Assembly: GCF_030063135.1 (NCBI RefSeq)
Contig: NZ_JASISO010000036.1
Location: forward strand, 1-64,000
DNA from: Streptomyces sp. G-G2
GTDB lineage: Bacteria > Actinomycetota > Actinomycetes > Streptomycetales > Streptomycetaceae
Direction of reading: 5' to 3'
DNA: 64,000 nt
Part shown: positions 9,560 through 17,234 of the stretch, in pieces
How the letters are laid out: the number at the start of each line of letters is the position of its first letter
Position numbering within the stretch: position 1 is the stretch's first letter
The notes under the pieces: generated by a model
Databases searched by the model: none
What the model saw: the letters and a program-made list of their open reading frames with translations, nothing else
Told to the model about the DNA's origin: nothing
Position numbers and translations under genes: made by a program

Positions 9560-9822
9560 CGGGTCCTCCGAGAGGGCGCGTGCGTCGGGGGAGAGCGCGC
9601 GGCGGACTTCCTCGGCCAGGCGCAGGCCCATGTGGCGGCGCCAGGCGGGCAGGCCGTGGATGTCGTCGTACCAGTCCGCGTCGGTGACGGCGGCCTCGAT
9701 CGCGGCGCGCAGTTCGGCGGCGGTGGGCGGCAGCGGGAACCAGAAGCGGAAGGGGCGCGCGGCCGTGATGGTGACGGTGAGCGAGCCGTCCCGCGGGTCG
9801 CGGGCGTACCGGCCGAGGTACG
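9560..9822 (-). pseudogene. Truncated C-terminus of the FAD-binding subunit or domain of the xanthine dehydrogenase
   Basis: About 85 codons in the same open frame as the downstream enzyme read [14 protein letters not shown] ... [13 protein letters not shown] ... [15 protein letters not shown] ... [10 protein letters not shown]. This resembles the last part of the CO-dehydrogenase-type flavoprotein (CoxM/XdhB) C-terminal domain. The other roughly 200 N-terminal residues are missing. Upstream of about 9822 the minus-strand frame only reads antisense to a PucR remnant. The FAD fragment runs into the 2Fe-2S domain without a stop, so the ancestor may have been a single FAD-2Fe2S-Mo polypeptide. 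Identification is by pattern only. Confidence 0.6.
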
Positions 9823-9825
9823 GGC

Positions 9826-10051
9826 GGTGTTCGGGGCGCGGACGCTGGGGGCGCTGGGGGACGGGATGCTGCGGGAGACCCTGGAGGTGTTCCTCGCGAA
9901 CAACTGCTCCTGGACGCGCACGGCCGAGGCACTGCACCTGCACGTCAACACCGTGCACTACCGGATCGAGCGGGTGGAGGCGCTGACCGGCCGGGACCTG
10001 TCCCGCCTGGACCACAAGCTCGACCTGTACGCGGCGCTGCGCTGCGCGTAG
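9826..10051 (+). pseudogene. C-terminal HTH remnant of a PucR-family purine-catabolism regulator
   Basis: The plus strand encodes [15 protein letters not shown] ... [14 protein letters not shown] ... [19 protein letters not shown] up to the stop at 10049-10051. This is the PucR C-terminal helix-turn-helix (HTH_30), with the diagnostic H-x-NTVxYRI-x-R-I/V-E motif. PucR proteins are about 400-550 residues; only about 70 remain. PucR genes are commonly divergent from xanthine dehydrogenase operons, and here both genes have lost their 5' parts at one junction (about 9820-9840). Confidence 0.8.
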
Positions 10052-10106
10052 GGCGCGGCATCGGCGCCGGCGCCGGGGCCGGCTGGGCCGGGCCGGATGG
10101 AACCGG

Positions 10107-10565
10107 TCAGGGCGCCAGGTCGATGTGCACGTTCGTGGACTTCACCCGGGCGGTGACGGTCACCCCGACCTCGATGCCCAGCTCCTCGACCGACTCCCGG
10201 GTCACCAGGGACACCACCCGGTGCGGGCCCGACTGGATCTCCACCTGGGCCGCCACGTCGTCCACGCGGACCCCGGTGACGATCCCGGCGAAGGCGTTGC
10301 GCACCGAGGTGGCCGCCCCGGCCTCCGGCACCGGGTGCAGCCCGGTGGCCCGTTCCTTGGCGAAGGCGGCGAGGGCGACCCCGTCGATGGCGCGGGCGCC
10401 GCTGCCGGATCCGCCTCCGGGCCCGCCTCCGGGCCCGCCTGCTTCACGGGAGCGCGCTTCAAGGGGGCGGGACGCGGGCAGGCGTCCGCTGTCGGTCCAG
10501 CGGCGGACGGTTTCCGGACTGACGCCCAGCAGGTTCGCGGCCTGCCCGATCGAGTACGACGGCAC
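10107..10565 (-). CDS. HTH-TOBE molybdate-responsive regulator/binding protein
   Basis: A 152-residue protein. An N-terminal excisionase/MerR-like helix-turn-helix ([24 protein letters not shown], in pieces about 4-27) is joined by a Gly-rich linker ([14 protein letters not shown], about 44-57) to a TOBE/Mop domain. That domain (about 85-150) carries [14 protein letters not shown] and [18 protein letters not shown] domains bind molybdate or tungstate, so it probably senses or buffers molybdenum. This fits the neighbouring molybdoenzymes. GTG start at 10565. Confidence 0.88.
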   Translation of the reverse strand: MPSYSIGQAANLLGVSPETVRRWTDSGRLPASRPLEARSREAGGPGGGPGGGSGSGARAIDGVALAAFAKERATGLHPVPEAGAATSVRNAFAGIVTGVRVDDVAAQVEIQSGPHRVVSLVTRESVEELGIEVGVTVTARVKSTNVHIDLAP

Positions 10566-10720
10566 GCCCGCACTGTAGCGGCCGGGCTCCCGGAGGTCCC
10601 GGGCGGTTGTTCGATGAGTAGAGAATATCTGTTCCAGCGGCAGTAGACTTTATTGAGCAATCTCGATAGCTTCCGGGCATCGGCCGGAGGTTTCCGGCCG
10701 GACCGACCGGAAAGGTTTCT

Positions 10721-11119
10721 GTGTCATCCCCACCATCCGAACCGCAGCCGCCGGACCCCGATCATTTCGACGACGACGACTACCCGGCCTACACCATGGG
10801 CCGGGCGGCGGAGATGACCGGCGCCACGCCCGCCTTCCTGCGCGCCCTGGGTGAGGCGGAAATGATCACGCCGAGGCGGTCCGAGGGCGGTCATCGCCGG
10901 TACTCCCGCCACCAGTTGCGCATCGCCGCGCGGGCCCGCGAGCTGGTCGACCAGGGCGCTCCGGTCGACGCCGCGTGCCGCATCGTCATGCTGGAGGACC
11001 AGCTGGAAGAGGCCCGGCGGGTGAACAACGAGCTACGCGGGACTGGCGGGATATCTGCTATCGCGGATACAGAAACTATGTTCAAGGGGCCCCCAGTTCA
11101 GGCGAATTCGAATAACTGA
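10721..11119 (+). CDS. MerR-family transcriptional regulator
   Basis: A 132-residue DNA-binding protein with an acidic N-terminus (DHFDDDD) and a MerR helix-turn-helix/wing: YTMGRAAEMTGATPAFLRALGEAEM, then TPRRSEGGHRRYSRHQL (about 24-66). A helical segment with LEDQLEEARRVNNEL could dimerise. No cysteine or obvious ligand domain follows. GTG at 10721 is preceded by GGAAAGG. It lies directly upstream of a cold-shock gene, separated by a hairpin. Confidence 0.9.
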   Translation: MSSPPSEPQPPDPDHFDDDDYPAYTMGRAAEMTGATPAFLRALGEAEMITPRRSEGGHRRYSRHQLRIAARARELVDQGAPVDAACRIVMLEDQLEEARRVNNELRGTGGISAIADTETMFKGPPVQANSNN

Positions 11120-11190
11120 CGGACAGCGGCGCCGGTCAAGGGCGTGGTACTGTCGAATCAGTTGCAGTTGTGGTTCCCAAAAAACGACAA

Positions 11191-11231
11191 GCGCTTCCGA
11201 CCTGGTGTTCTAGCCGGCGGACGCGCTTTTT
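11191..11231 (+). terminator. Hairpin with T-run between the MerR gene and the cold-shock gene
   Basis: GCGC-T-TCCG pairs with CGGA-C-GCGC (two 4-bp blocks around one mismatch), followed by TTTTT at 11227-11231. It looks like an intrinsic terminator for the MerR gene. It also lies about 100 bases before the cold-shock start codon, where a leader structure could act as an attenuator. Confidence 0.5.
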
Positions 11232-11326
11232 GTTTCCGGTGCTTTCCGGTACGGGGCAATCATCGCGGCGACGCGGGGCTCGCACACTGCGGCCCCCGGA
11301 ACTGCCCCGTTTGAAGGAGATTTGAC

Positions 11327-11530
11327 ATGGCTACTGGCACCGTGAAGTGGTTCAACGCTGAAAAGGGCTTCGGCTTCATCGCTCAGGACGGCGGCGGCGC
11401 TGACGTCTTCGCCCACTACTCGAACATCGCTTCCCAGGGCTTCCGCGAGCTCCAGGAGGGTCAGAAGGTTTCCTTCGACGTGACGCAGGGCCCCAAGGGC
11501 CCGCAGGCGGAGAACATCGTCACCGTCTGA
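11327..11530 (+). CDS. CspA-family cold-shock protein
   Basis: A 67-residue single cold-shock domain that binds single-stranded RNA or DNA. RNP1 KGFGFIAQ (about 14-21) and RNP2 VFAHYSNI (about 29-36) are intact, as is the N-terminal [17 protein letters not shown] at 11327 follows AAGGAG with ideal spacing, predicting high translation. Upstream is a roughly 200-base leader with a hairpin at 11191-11231; downstream is a strong terminator at 11548-11578. Confidence 0.97.
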   Translation: MATGTVKWFNAEKGFGFIAQDGGGADVFAHYSNIASQGFRELQEGQKVSFDVTQGPKGPQAENIVTV

Positions 11531-11547
11531 TCGCCGAGGCGACTTCG

Positions 11548-11578
11548 CCGGGGCCCGCACCTTGGGTGCGGGCCCCGG
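11548..11578 (+). terminator. Cold-shock gene terminator
   Basis: A perfect 14-bp GC stem with a 3-nt loop (TTG), starting 17 bases after the stop codon and followed by TTCGTTT. Confidence 0.9.
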
Positions 11579-11629
11579 TTCGTTTCCCGGCCCGTTCCTC
11601 CGCGACGTGTCGTACCAGGAGGGTTCTTC

Positions 11630-11995
11630 ATGGACCGCACCACGGACACGAACAGCACGTTCACGGCGCTCCCGAGCCCGCTTCCGCCCGCGATCCCGCT
11701 CCCGCCGCCGGGGCGCACCGCCGGGCACCGGGCCGGAGCGCGGCGCCCGCTGGTCCCCGTACCGGCTCCGACGTGGAACCCGGCCGCCGGGTCCGCCCCC
11801 TTCGCGTGGTCGCTGGAGCTGAGGCTCGCGACCGCCGTCGGTCGAGCACCCCGCGCGCGGGCGTGCAGCGGCACTCGCCGCCGCTCCCGCACCCTCCACG
11901 TCACCCGAACCATTCCCGTCACCCGTAGTACCCCTGACCGGAAAGCCGGGCAGGGTCGCGTCCGCCCCGAGGAGGTACCACCATGCGCGTTGTGA
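11630..11995 (+). CDS. Possible small hypothetical protein
   Basis: An open frame of 121 codons whose ATG is preceded by CAGGAGGG at good spacing, with GC-rich third positions. The product is Pro-rich at first (SPLPPAIPLPPPG) and Arg/Thr-rich later. I recognise no domain. The 3' end overlaps the next gene's start, and the second half looks less protein-like, so it could be a frameshifted or spurious ORF. Confidence 0.35.
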   Translation: MDRTTDTNSTFTALPSPLPPAIPLPPPGRTAGHRAGARRPLVPVPAPTWNPAAGSAPFAWSLELRLATAVGRAPRARACSGTRRRSRTLHVTRTIPVTRSTPDRKAGQGRVRPEEVPPCAL

Positions 11996-12276
11996 TCGCC
12001 CGCTTCCCCTTCGACCTGAGCAAGAGCGAAGTGGAGGCATCCATGAAGGGCGTCGCACCGCAGCCGATCACCCCCGCCTCCGTCGCGTCGGTGACCATCG
12101 GCCGTCGCGTGTACCCGGTGAAGCAGGTCGGCCAGGTCATCACTCGCCAGGACCCGCGGGACTTCACCGCCAACGAGGTGGTCCGGGCGCTGACCCGGCT
12201 CGGCTTCACGTGCCAGCCCGCCCTCGCCCCCGAGGAAGCGGCGCCCCCGGCCGGTGACGGCGTCAACCTCTGGTAG
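11983..12276 (+). CDS. Conserved hypothetical protein (97 aa)
   Basis: A small soluble protein starting MRVVIARFPFDLSKSEVEAS. Its middle is SVTIGRRVYPVKQVGQVITRQDPRDFTANEVVRALTRLG-like (positions about 36-75), which fits a small alpha/beta domain. ATG at 11983 follows GAGGAGG. This looks like the common hypothetical that accompanies cold-shock genes in Streptomyces, but that is recollection rather than proof. Function unknown. Confidence 0.75.
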   Translation: MRVVIARFPFDLSKSEVEASMKGVAPQPITPASVASVTIGRRVYPVKQVGQVITRQDPRDFTANEVVRALTRLGFTCQPALAPEEAAPPAGDGVNLW

Positions 12277-12336
12277 CCCGGAACCCCCGGCAGACCGGAG
12301 ACTCCTGCGGGCTCGTCCCCGAGCGGCCGTGCATCA

Positions 12337-12379
12337 CGTGTCACGCGTCACACACCTGTGTCGCGTTTCGCGTGACACG
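12337..12379. promoter_or_regulatory. Inverted repeat upstream of the NAD(P)-binding gene
   Basis: An 11-bp arm CGTGTCACGCG (12337-12347) is perfectly repeated in inverted orientation at 12369-12379, with ACACACCTGTGT between them. It ends 23 bases before the ATG at 12403, a position suited to an operator or RNA hairpin. No regulator gene is adjacent, so the ligand is unknown. Confidence 0.45.
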
Positions 12380-12402
12380 GCCCTCCGGGTCAGGCTGAGC
12401 GC

Positions 12403-13053
12403 ATGAGACTGCTCCTCCTCGGCGCCACCGGCCCCACCGGTCTGCACGTCCTCGGCCGGACCCTCGACGAGGGCCACACCGTCACCGCGCTGGTGCGCAG
12501 CCCCCAGAAGCTCCCCCGGCCCGACGAGGGGTCCCGCGACCGGCTCACGGTCCTCGTCGCGGACGTGGCGGACCGGCGGGACGTAGCCCGGGCCGCGGCC
12601 GGTCAGGACGCCGTCCTGTGCACGATCGGCGCGGGCCGGAACCTGACCTCCGACATCATCGGCCGGACCGCGGCCGCGCTGATCCCCGCGATGCGGGAGG
12701 CGGAGGTCGGCCGCCTGGTCTTCCTGTCCTCCTACGGCGTGGTGGTCGGCGACACCGCCGACGGCGCGTCCCTGTCCCAGCGGTTCTTCTACCGCACGCT
12801 GCTGCGCAAGATCTACGCCGACAAGGCCCGGGCCGACCGCGAGTTGCTGGCCAGCGGCCTCGACGTGACGGTCGTCCACCCCGTACGCCTCACCAACGGC
12901 CCTTTCACCGGCGACTACCGGGCCGTGGAGCACGCCCGCTTCACCGGCATGCCGGGCATGAGCCGCGCGGACGTGGCCCACTTCATGGTCAGCCAGCTCC
13001 AGGACCCCACCTGGTCGCGGCGCGTCGCCGTACTGGCCCCGCCGTCGAAGTGA
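12403..13053 (+). CDS. NAD(P)H-binding protein, atypical SDR family
   Basis: A 216-residue Rossmann protein. The nucleotide-binding loop is LLLLGATGPTGLHVL (about 3-17), followed by the NmrA-like VTALVRSPQKL (about 27-37) and VFLSSYGVV (about 106-114). It ends LQDPTWSRRVAVLAPP, like biliverdin-reductase-B/flavin-reductase-type SDR proteins. It probably binds NADP(H) as a redox sensor or reductase; substrate unknown. ATG at 12403. Confidence 0.88.
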   Translation: MRLLLLGATGPTGLHVLGRTLDEGHTVTALVRSPQKLPRPDEGSRDRLTVLVADVADRRDVARAAAGQDAVLCTIGAGRNLTSDIIGRTAAALIPAMREAEVGRLVFLSSYGVVVGDTADGASLSQRFFYRTLLRKIYADKARADRELLASGLDVTVVHPVRLTNGPFTGDYRAVEHARFTGMPGMSRADVAHFMVSQLQDPTWSRRVAVLAPPSK

Positions 13054-13233
13054 CCCGCGTCACATCCGGCTGCGGTCTGATGAGTCCTGCCTTCCCCAGC
13101 GGTCCAAGAGGCGACACCACTGAGGCGCCCCGGGTGAACGCCGCACGAGTGCGACGGCGACCGCGATCGGCCGGGCCGCTCTCCAGGCTCCGCTCGTGGC
13201 GGCTCTTGGGCTCGGCTGTGCGCGCGGGCCGGC

Positions 13234-15654
13234 CTACACCGGCATGACGCCGTGGATGCGGGCCAGCGTGAAGACGCGTTCGGCGTCCCGCAGGTGGCAC
13301 CACGCTTCGAGGTAGGGCGGATCGAGTGCGAGGCGGCTGAGGGTGCGGACGGTGCGGCTGCCCGAGGCGGCGGCGTAGGCGACCGCGATGGCGGTTCCGG
13401 CGTCGAGGGCGTGACCGAGCTGGCGGATGTCGGCGTACGTCAGCTGCTCGGCGTACCCGGCGAGGATCTCCTCGGTATCCGTACCGAAGACGACTCCGGA
13501 GCCGAAGGGATCGGGCTCCGGGGCGGTTGGCGGGGCGTTCAGCAGCCGGGCCGCCACAGCGTGCGGGTCAACGACCGCCGACACCTCTGCCGCTCGGTGC
13601 GCCGCGCGTCCTGGGCCGGCCTCCGCGGAGGTCTTCCGTGGCGTCGGAAGAGCGGCGGTCCGACGAGGTGGGACCCTCTCGACGCGCACGGTCCCGTCCG
13701 CGGCTTCGGCGACGGGGGCGTAGCCCTGGTCCCGGAGCGCGGCGAGGGTCTGGTCAGGCGCGGCGACGCTCACGAGCACCGTCGGCGCGAGCCGCCGCAG
13801 CCCGAGCGGCGCGAGTCCGCGGTGGGCGGCGAGTTCGGCCAGGAGCGCCGACTCCTCGCCGTGGATGACGCAGGCGGCGGTGGCGATGCGGACGCGGCCG
13901 TGACGGCGTGCGGCATCGGCGATGAGGTAGGACAGGGGCTGTGGCAGGGATCCCTCGGCGAGGGCGGCCAGCTCGGCCGCGACCTCGTCCGCGGTGCGGC
14001 CGGCGTCCAGGGCCCGTCGGATGCTGTGGGCGCTGAACCGCCATACCGAGGCCGTCCCGCTGGTCTCCCGGTCCGCGGTCGCGTCCAGGAGCTCGGCGAG
14101 GCGTGTCGCCGACGTGCCGCTGACGACGGCCGTGAGGTCGCCGCCGAGCCGGGCTGTGCCGGTGGCCGCGGGCAGCAGTCGCCGGCACTCGGCGGCCAGT
14201 TCCTCGGCGTCACCGGCCAGCAGGGCCGCACCGAGCGGGGAGAGGGAGCCCCGGGCGATGACGCCCATCAGCTCGGCCTCGCGGACCGCGGTGGCGAACG
14301 GTGTCTCGTCCTGGAGCGACGGGTGGGCGAGCGGACGGTGCCACGCCAGGAGCGGGCCCAGATCCGTGGCGACCCGCGCGCCCAGCCCCTCCGGGAGCCG
14401 TGCCGCCGCGGTGAGGAGCCCATGGCGAGCCTGCAGACAGCCGTCGCAGGGAGGCGCCCCGGCCAGGGCGGGAAGCGCCTTGTGGTCCGCGTCGCGGGCG
14501 CAGGACGGGGTGAGCGGCAGGTTCCACCACGCCTGGAGGAGCACGGCGAACTGCGCCGCGGGTTCCTGCGCCGCCCAGGCGTCGTACTCCTGGGTGGGCG
14601 TGACGCGGTGGCCGTCCGCGGCCAGGAGCCCGGCCGAGTGCGCGGTCTCCAAGGCGATGCGCACCACGACGTCGACGGCATGAGCGGCCTTGCCGGTCCG
14701 GCCCAGTTCGCGCGCGCCGATCCCACCGGACTTCAGCCGGGCCGGTGGCGCCGCCGAGCAGACCGACAGGACCGAGGCGGCGCGGGCCGCGAAGGCCGTG
14801 GCCGCTGCCGAGGCCTCTCGGTCCACCTCCGCGGCGGCGACGGACACCAGTTCGGTGGCGGGCGGTACAGGCTCGAACGGGGCGTGCCAGTCGGGCCCGC
14901 GCAACGCCAGCGCCACCTCGGCGGGCATGAGGTACGGCCCGTATCCGTGGCGGCCCTGGACCAGCAAGCCGCGGTCCAGGGCCCATCGCTCGCCCGGCCG
15001 GGAATCGGCCTGGGGAGCCCCGAACACGATGAACTCCGTGCCTCGCGCCGCGGCCCTCGCTCGGTGCTCGAGCAGCTCGCGGGTGGCAGAGGGGGCCTCC
15101 GCGACCACGGAGGCGACGCGTTCCGGATCGCCGTGGTGTTCCAGGACGGCGGCCGCGCGCTGCTGCCTGGTGCCGGGCGGCTTGATGCCCAGCGCCACGA
15201 GCATGCCGCGCAGCTCCTCGGAGGTCACGCCCTCCAGGACCTCCGCCAGCGGAGCGTCAAGACCCAAGGGCGCGTCCCATGCCCGCCGCAGCGGCGCGGG
15301 CATGTGGAGTCCCCCCGTACCGTCCGGCCAGACCAGCGCGTGATCGGCCAGAACCTCCAGTGCGACGTCGAGTTCCCGGGCGGCGGAGAGTGCCGTCGCG
15401 CCCAGCACCTTCGCCAGGGTGCCGCGCGACAGCGTCCCCAGGGCGGCCAGCGTTTCGGCCACCTGCAGGCACGGCAGCGGGAGCTGCGGCAGAACGAGCG
15501 CCACCGACCCGGGCCGCTGAAGGCGTTCCGCCACTTCCTCCACCGAGCGGGGCTCCGGGAGGGCCACGGCGTCCTTGCGTGCCATGAGCAGGCGTGTCAG
15601 CCGCGTGCCGTCGAGACCGGCCAGCCAGGCAGTCAGTGAAGATCGGGACGTCAT
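13234..15654 (-). CDS. XPB/Ssl2-like N-terminal domain protein (helicase-associated family)
   Basis: An 806-residue protein of the actinobacterial family annotated as helicase C-terminal or XPB/Ssl2-like N-terminal domain protein. N-terminal winged-helix-like repeats (SLTAWLAGLDGTRLTRLLMAR ...) are visible. The C-terminus carries the PLSYLIADAARRHGRVRIATAACVI segment (about 650-674) and ends in a WYL-like LSRLALDPPYLEAWCHLRDAERVFTLARI stretch. No Walker motifs are seen, so it is not itself a helicase. ATG at 15654 is preceded by GTGAGGTG; upstream codons to 16179 are unconserved and run through the att site. A palindromic repeat cluster lies about 50-90 bases upstream. Confidence 0.8.
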   Translation of the reverse strand: MTSRSSLTAWLAGLDGTRLTRLLMARKDAVALPEPRSVEEVAERLQRPGSVALVLPQLPLPCLQVAETLAALGTLSRGTLAKVLGATALSAARELDVALEVLADHALVWPDGTGGLHMPAPLRRAWDAPLGLDAPLAEVLEGVTSEELRGMLVALGIKPPGTRQQRAAAVLEHHGDPERVASVVAEAPSATRELLEHRARAAARGTEFIVFGAPQADSRPGERWALDRGLLVQGRHGYGPYLMPAEVALALRGPDWHAPFEPVPPATELVSVAAAEVDREASAAATAFAARAASVLSVCSAAPPARLKSGGIGARELGRTGKAAHAVDVVVRIALETAHSAGLLAADGHRVTPTQEYDAWAAQEPAAQFAVLLQAWWNLPLTPSCARDADHKALPALAGAPPCDGCLQARHGLLTAAARLPEGLGARVATDLGPLLAWHRPLAHPSLQDETPFATAVREAELMGVIARGSLSPLGAALLAGDAEELAAECRRLLPAATGTARLGGDLTAVVSGTSATRLAELLDATADRETSGTASVWRFSAHSIRRALDAGRTADEVAAELAALAEGSLPQPLSYLIADAARRHGRVRIATAACVIHGEESALLAELAAHRGLAPLGLRRLAPTVLVSVAAPDQTLAALRDQGYAPVAEAADGTVRVERVPPRRTAALPTPRKTSAEAGPGRAAHRAAEVSAVVDPHAVAARLLNAPPTAPEPDPFGSGVVFGTDTEEILAGYAEQLTYADIRQLGHALDAGTAIAVAYAAASGSRTVRTLSRLALDPPYLEAWCHLRDAERVFTLARIHGVMPV

Positions 15655-15700
15655 GGGCGGCACCTCACCAGGCGGGAACGCACGGGAGGACCGGGTCCGG

Positions 15701-15743
15701 CCCGTACGGGGATTCCCGTACGGGGATTCCCGTACGGGAATCC
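15701..15743. promoter_or_regulatory. Three tandem palindromic 14-mers upstream of the XPB-like gene
   Basis: CCCGTACGGGGATT at 15701-15714 and 15715-15728, then CCCGTACGGGAATC at 15729-15742. Each contains the palindrome CCCGTACGGG, and the last forms a perfect 20-bp palindrome (15724-15743). It starts 47 bases upstream of the minus-strand ATG, consistent with a cooperative operator. It could also be a simple sequence repeat. Confidence 0.5.
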
Positions 15744-15905
15744 AGGATCGCGCACCCCGTGGTGACGGGGGCGGCATACCGAAGGGTTCACCCCGCAGGT
15801 GTGCTGCTGTCGGACCGGGGCGGGGGCCGCCCCGGCGCACCGCGCGAGACGTGGTGGGCCGGAGCCGAGCGAGACCGAGACCGCGCACGAGACCCGGGAA
15901 CGCCG

Positions 15906-15937
15906 AAGGCCCCGGCCGGTTTCCCGGTCGGGGCCTT
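15906..15937 (-). terminator. tRNA-Ser terminator at the left (chromosomal) end of the island
   Basis: Stem AAGGCCCCGGCCGG / CCGGTCGGGGCCTT (one G-U pair), 27 bases beyond the 3' end of att copy A in the tRNA's direction of transcription. It is presumably the original terminator of the host tRNA-Ser gene. A near-identical hairpin stands beside copy C. Confidence 0.75.
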
Positions 15938-15964
15938 CGACGTATTGCCCGGTGAGAGCAATGG

Positions 15965-16016
15965 CGGAGGATACGAGATTCGAACTCGTGAGGGGTTGCC
16001 CCCAACACGCTTTCCA
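15965..16016 (-). repeat. attachment core copy A (3' half of tRNA-Ser)
   Basis: A 52-bp sequence identical to 25691-25742, the part of tRNA-Ser(GGA) from the discriminator base back to the anticodon loop. Identity stops at the anticodon loop: here the next bases are CATGTTCG instead of the tRNA's AGCGTGCG. This is the outermost copy and represents the original tRNA 3' end displaced by integration. It is not a functional tRNA. Confidence 0.93.
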
Positions 16017-16114
16017 CATGTTCGCCAGAGGGTTCGGACGTAGTCGTCAGTGTCCTGACCAGCAGCTGAGCGGAGGGTCCAGCGGCGTCCGGGACGCAGC
16101 TGAACGTAGGTGAA

Positions 16115-16135
16115 TGAGACCAGAACTGAGACCAC
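16115..16135 (+). promoter_or_regulatory. Putative integrase arm-type site, right of core A
   Basis: Direct repeat TGAGACC-N5-TGAGACCA about 100 bases from core A. Similar repeats flank the other cores, suggesting arm sites of a tyrosine integrase. Confidence 0.5.
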
Positions 16136-16217
16136 GGGGTGACGGGTGGGCGACGCGCGTCGTTCGGTGGGTGCCGCACCCAGGCCGGATTCCTACTTAT
16201 TTGATAATCTCGATCCC

Positions 16218-16502
16218 GTGAGTGAGATTCCGTACAGCGTCGGCGAAGGGCCGGCCACCAGGGTCAGCCTCTCCCTCCCCGAGGGGACGGCGGAGGCGAT
16301 CCGCAGACGGGTCGGCAAGCGTGAGTTCTCTGCGTTCATCACCGAAGCGGTGGAGCGCGAGCTGCGCGGTCAGATCCTGGATGAGTACCTGGCCGACTAC
16401 GAACGCCGTCAGGGGTCGATCTCCGAGCACGAGCAGGAGCGGGCACGCCGGGTCTTCGACGAGGTGTTCGCCGAGGAGGGGCAGTGGCCCGCCGCAAGCT
16501 GA
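16218..16502 (+). CDS. VapB-like antitoxin (ribbon-helix-helix/CopG type)
   Basis: A 94-residue protein starting VSEIPYSVGEG at a GTG. The segment ATRVSLSLPEGTAEAIRRRVG ... FSAFITEAVERELR (in pieces about 13-50) matches a ribbon-helix-helix DNA-binding domain. The charged C-terminal tail (ERRQGSISEHEQERARRVF) would wrap the toxin. It overlaps the toxin gene by 19 bases, so the two are translationally coupled. Type II antitoxins also repress their own operon. It is the only cargo of the first segment. Confidence 0.82.
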   Translation: MSEIPYSVGEGPATRVSLSLPEGTAEAIRRRVGKREFSAFITEAVERELRGQILDEYLADYERRQGSISEHEQERARRVFDEVFAEEGQWPAAS

Positions 16503-16897
16503 GTCACGAAGGCACCCTCGTTCTCGACTGCGAGGGCCTGTCGAAGTTCGTCGGTGATCATGAGCCCGTCGTCGCCCTCATCGCCGAAGCCCGCAAGCGG
16601 GGCATGGAGGTGGTCATCAGCGCGCTCACCATCATCGAAGCGGTGCATCGCCGGACCGACAAGGCGCGGCTCGCCTGGGTCCTGTCCGGAGTGCGGATCG
16701 TGCACATCGGCGACGAGGAGGCCAAGGCCGCCTCAGCCATGCTGATCAACGCCGGGCTGCATGGTCACAAATGCGCCATCGATGCTGCCGTGGCAGAGAT
16801 GGCGCTGCGTCAGCGCCGCCCGGTCGTCATGCTCACCTCGGACATCGACGACATGACGAAGCTCTGCGGCGACAGAGTGCGCCTCGTCGCTGTGTAG
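16484..16897 (+). CDS. PIN-domain toxin (VapC family)
   Basis: A 137-residue PIN domain, a predicted Mg2+-dependent ribonuclease. Acidic residues expected of the active site are Asp15 (LVLDCEGLSK), Glu49 or nearby in SALTIIEAVHR, Asp95 region in CAIDAAVAE, and Asp117/Asp119 in TSDIDDM. GTG start at 16484 is preceded by GAGGAGGGG, inside the antitoxin gene. Together they form a complete type II module that could stabilise the island. Confidence 0.85.
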   Translation: MARRKLSHEGTLVLDCEGLSKFVGDHEPVVALIAEARKRGMEVVISALTIIEAVHRRTDKARLAWVLSGVRIVHIGDEEAKAASAMLINAGLHGHKCAIDAAVAEMALRQRRPVVMLTSDIDDMTKLCGDRVRLVAV

Positions 16898-16960
16898 TCG
16901 ATGGGCCCCTCGGAGAAGGGCCTTGTGGACAAAGACGCAGGACAACGCGGCCTGAGGAAC

Positions 16961-16998
16961 GTTGAAGGGCCCCGCTGCAAGCAGCGGGGCCCTTCAAC
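16961..16998. terminator. Terminator beside core B
   Basis: A perfect 18-bp stem with a 2-nt loop (AA). It lies after the vapC stop and beyond the 3' side of core B. A near-identical hairpin lies next to the intact tRNA (25633-25664). Confidence 0.85.
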
Positions 16999-17021
16999 GT
17001 ATTGCCCGGTGAGAGCAATGG

Positions 17022-17073
17022 CGGAGGATACGAGATTCGAACTCGTGAGGGGTTGCCCCCAACACGCTTTCCA
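17022..17073 (-). repeat. attachment core copy B (3' half of tRNA-Ser)
   Basis: Identical 52-bp core. On its right, CATGTTCGTATGGCCGTCCGG is shared in large part with copy D. On its left there is no TGAGACC double repeat, unlike copies C and E, so the left arm of this junction has been lost or was never present. Confidence 0.93.
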
Positions 17074-17170
17074 CATGTTCGTATGGCCGTCCGGTGGGGT
17101 CCGTACCCATCCTGACCTGCGGCGGAGCGTTCAATCCCGGCCCGTCCGAACAGTCTCGGACGGAGGTGAA

Positions 17171-17190
17171 TGAGACCAGGACTGAGACCA
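17171..17190 (+). promoter_or_regulatory. Putative integrase arm-type site, right of core B
   Basis: TGAGACC-N5-TGAGACCA, about 100 bases to the right of core B, the same spacing as at core A. Confidence 0.5.
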
Positions 17191-17234
17191 GCCGCCCCGG
17201 CTGCCGGTGATCATTGAGAGACGGTCGGAGCAGT

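Noticed and set aside
13234-15654. An active DNA helicase
   Set aside because: No Walker A/B or other helicase motifs are visible; only the helicase-associated XPB/Ssl2-like N-terminal domain fits.
15701-15743. A CRISPR array from the short tandem palindromes
   Set aside because: Units are contiguous with no spacers, and no cas genes are present anywhere in the window.
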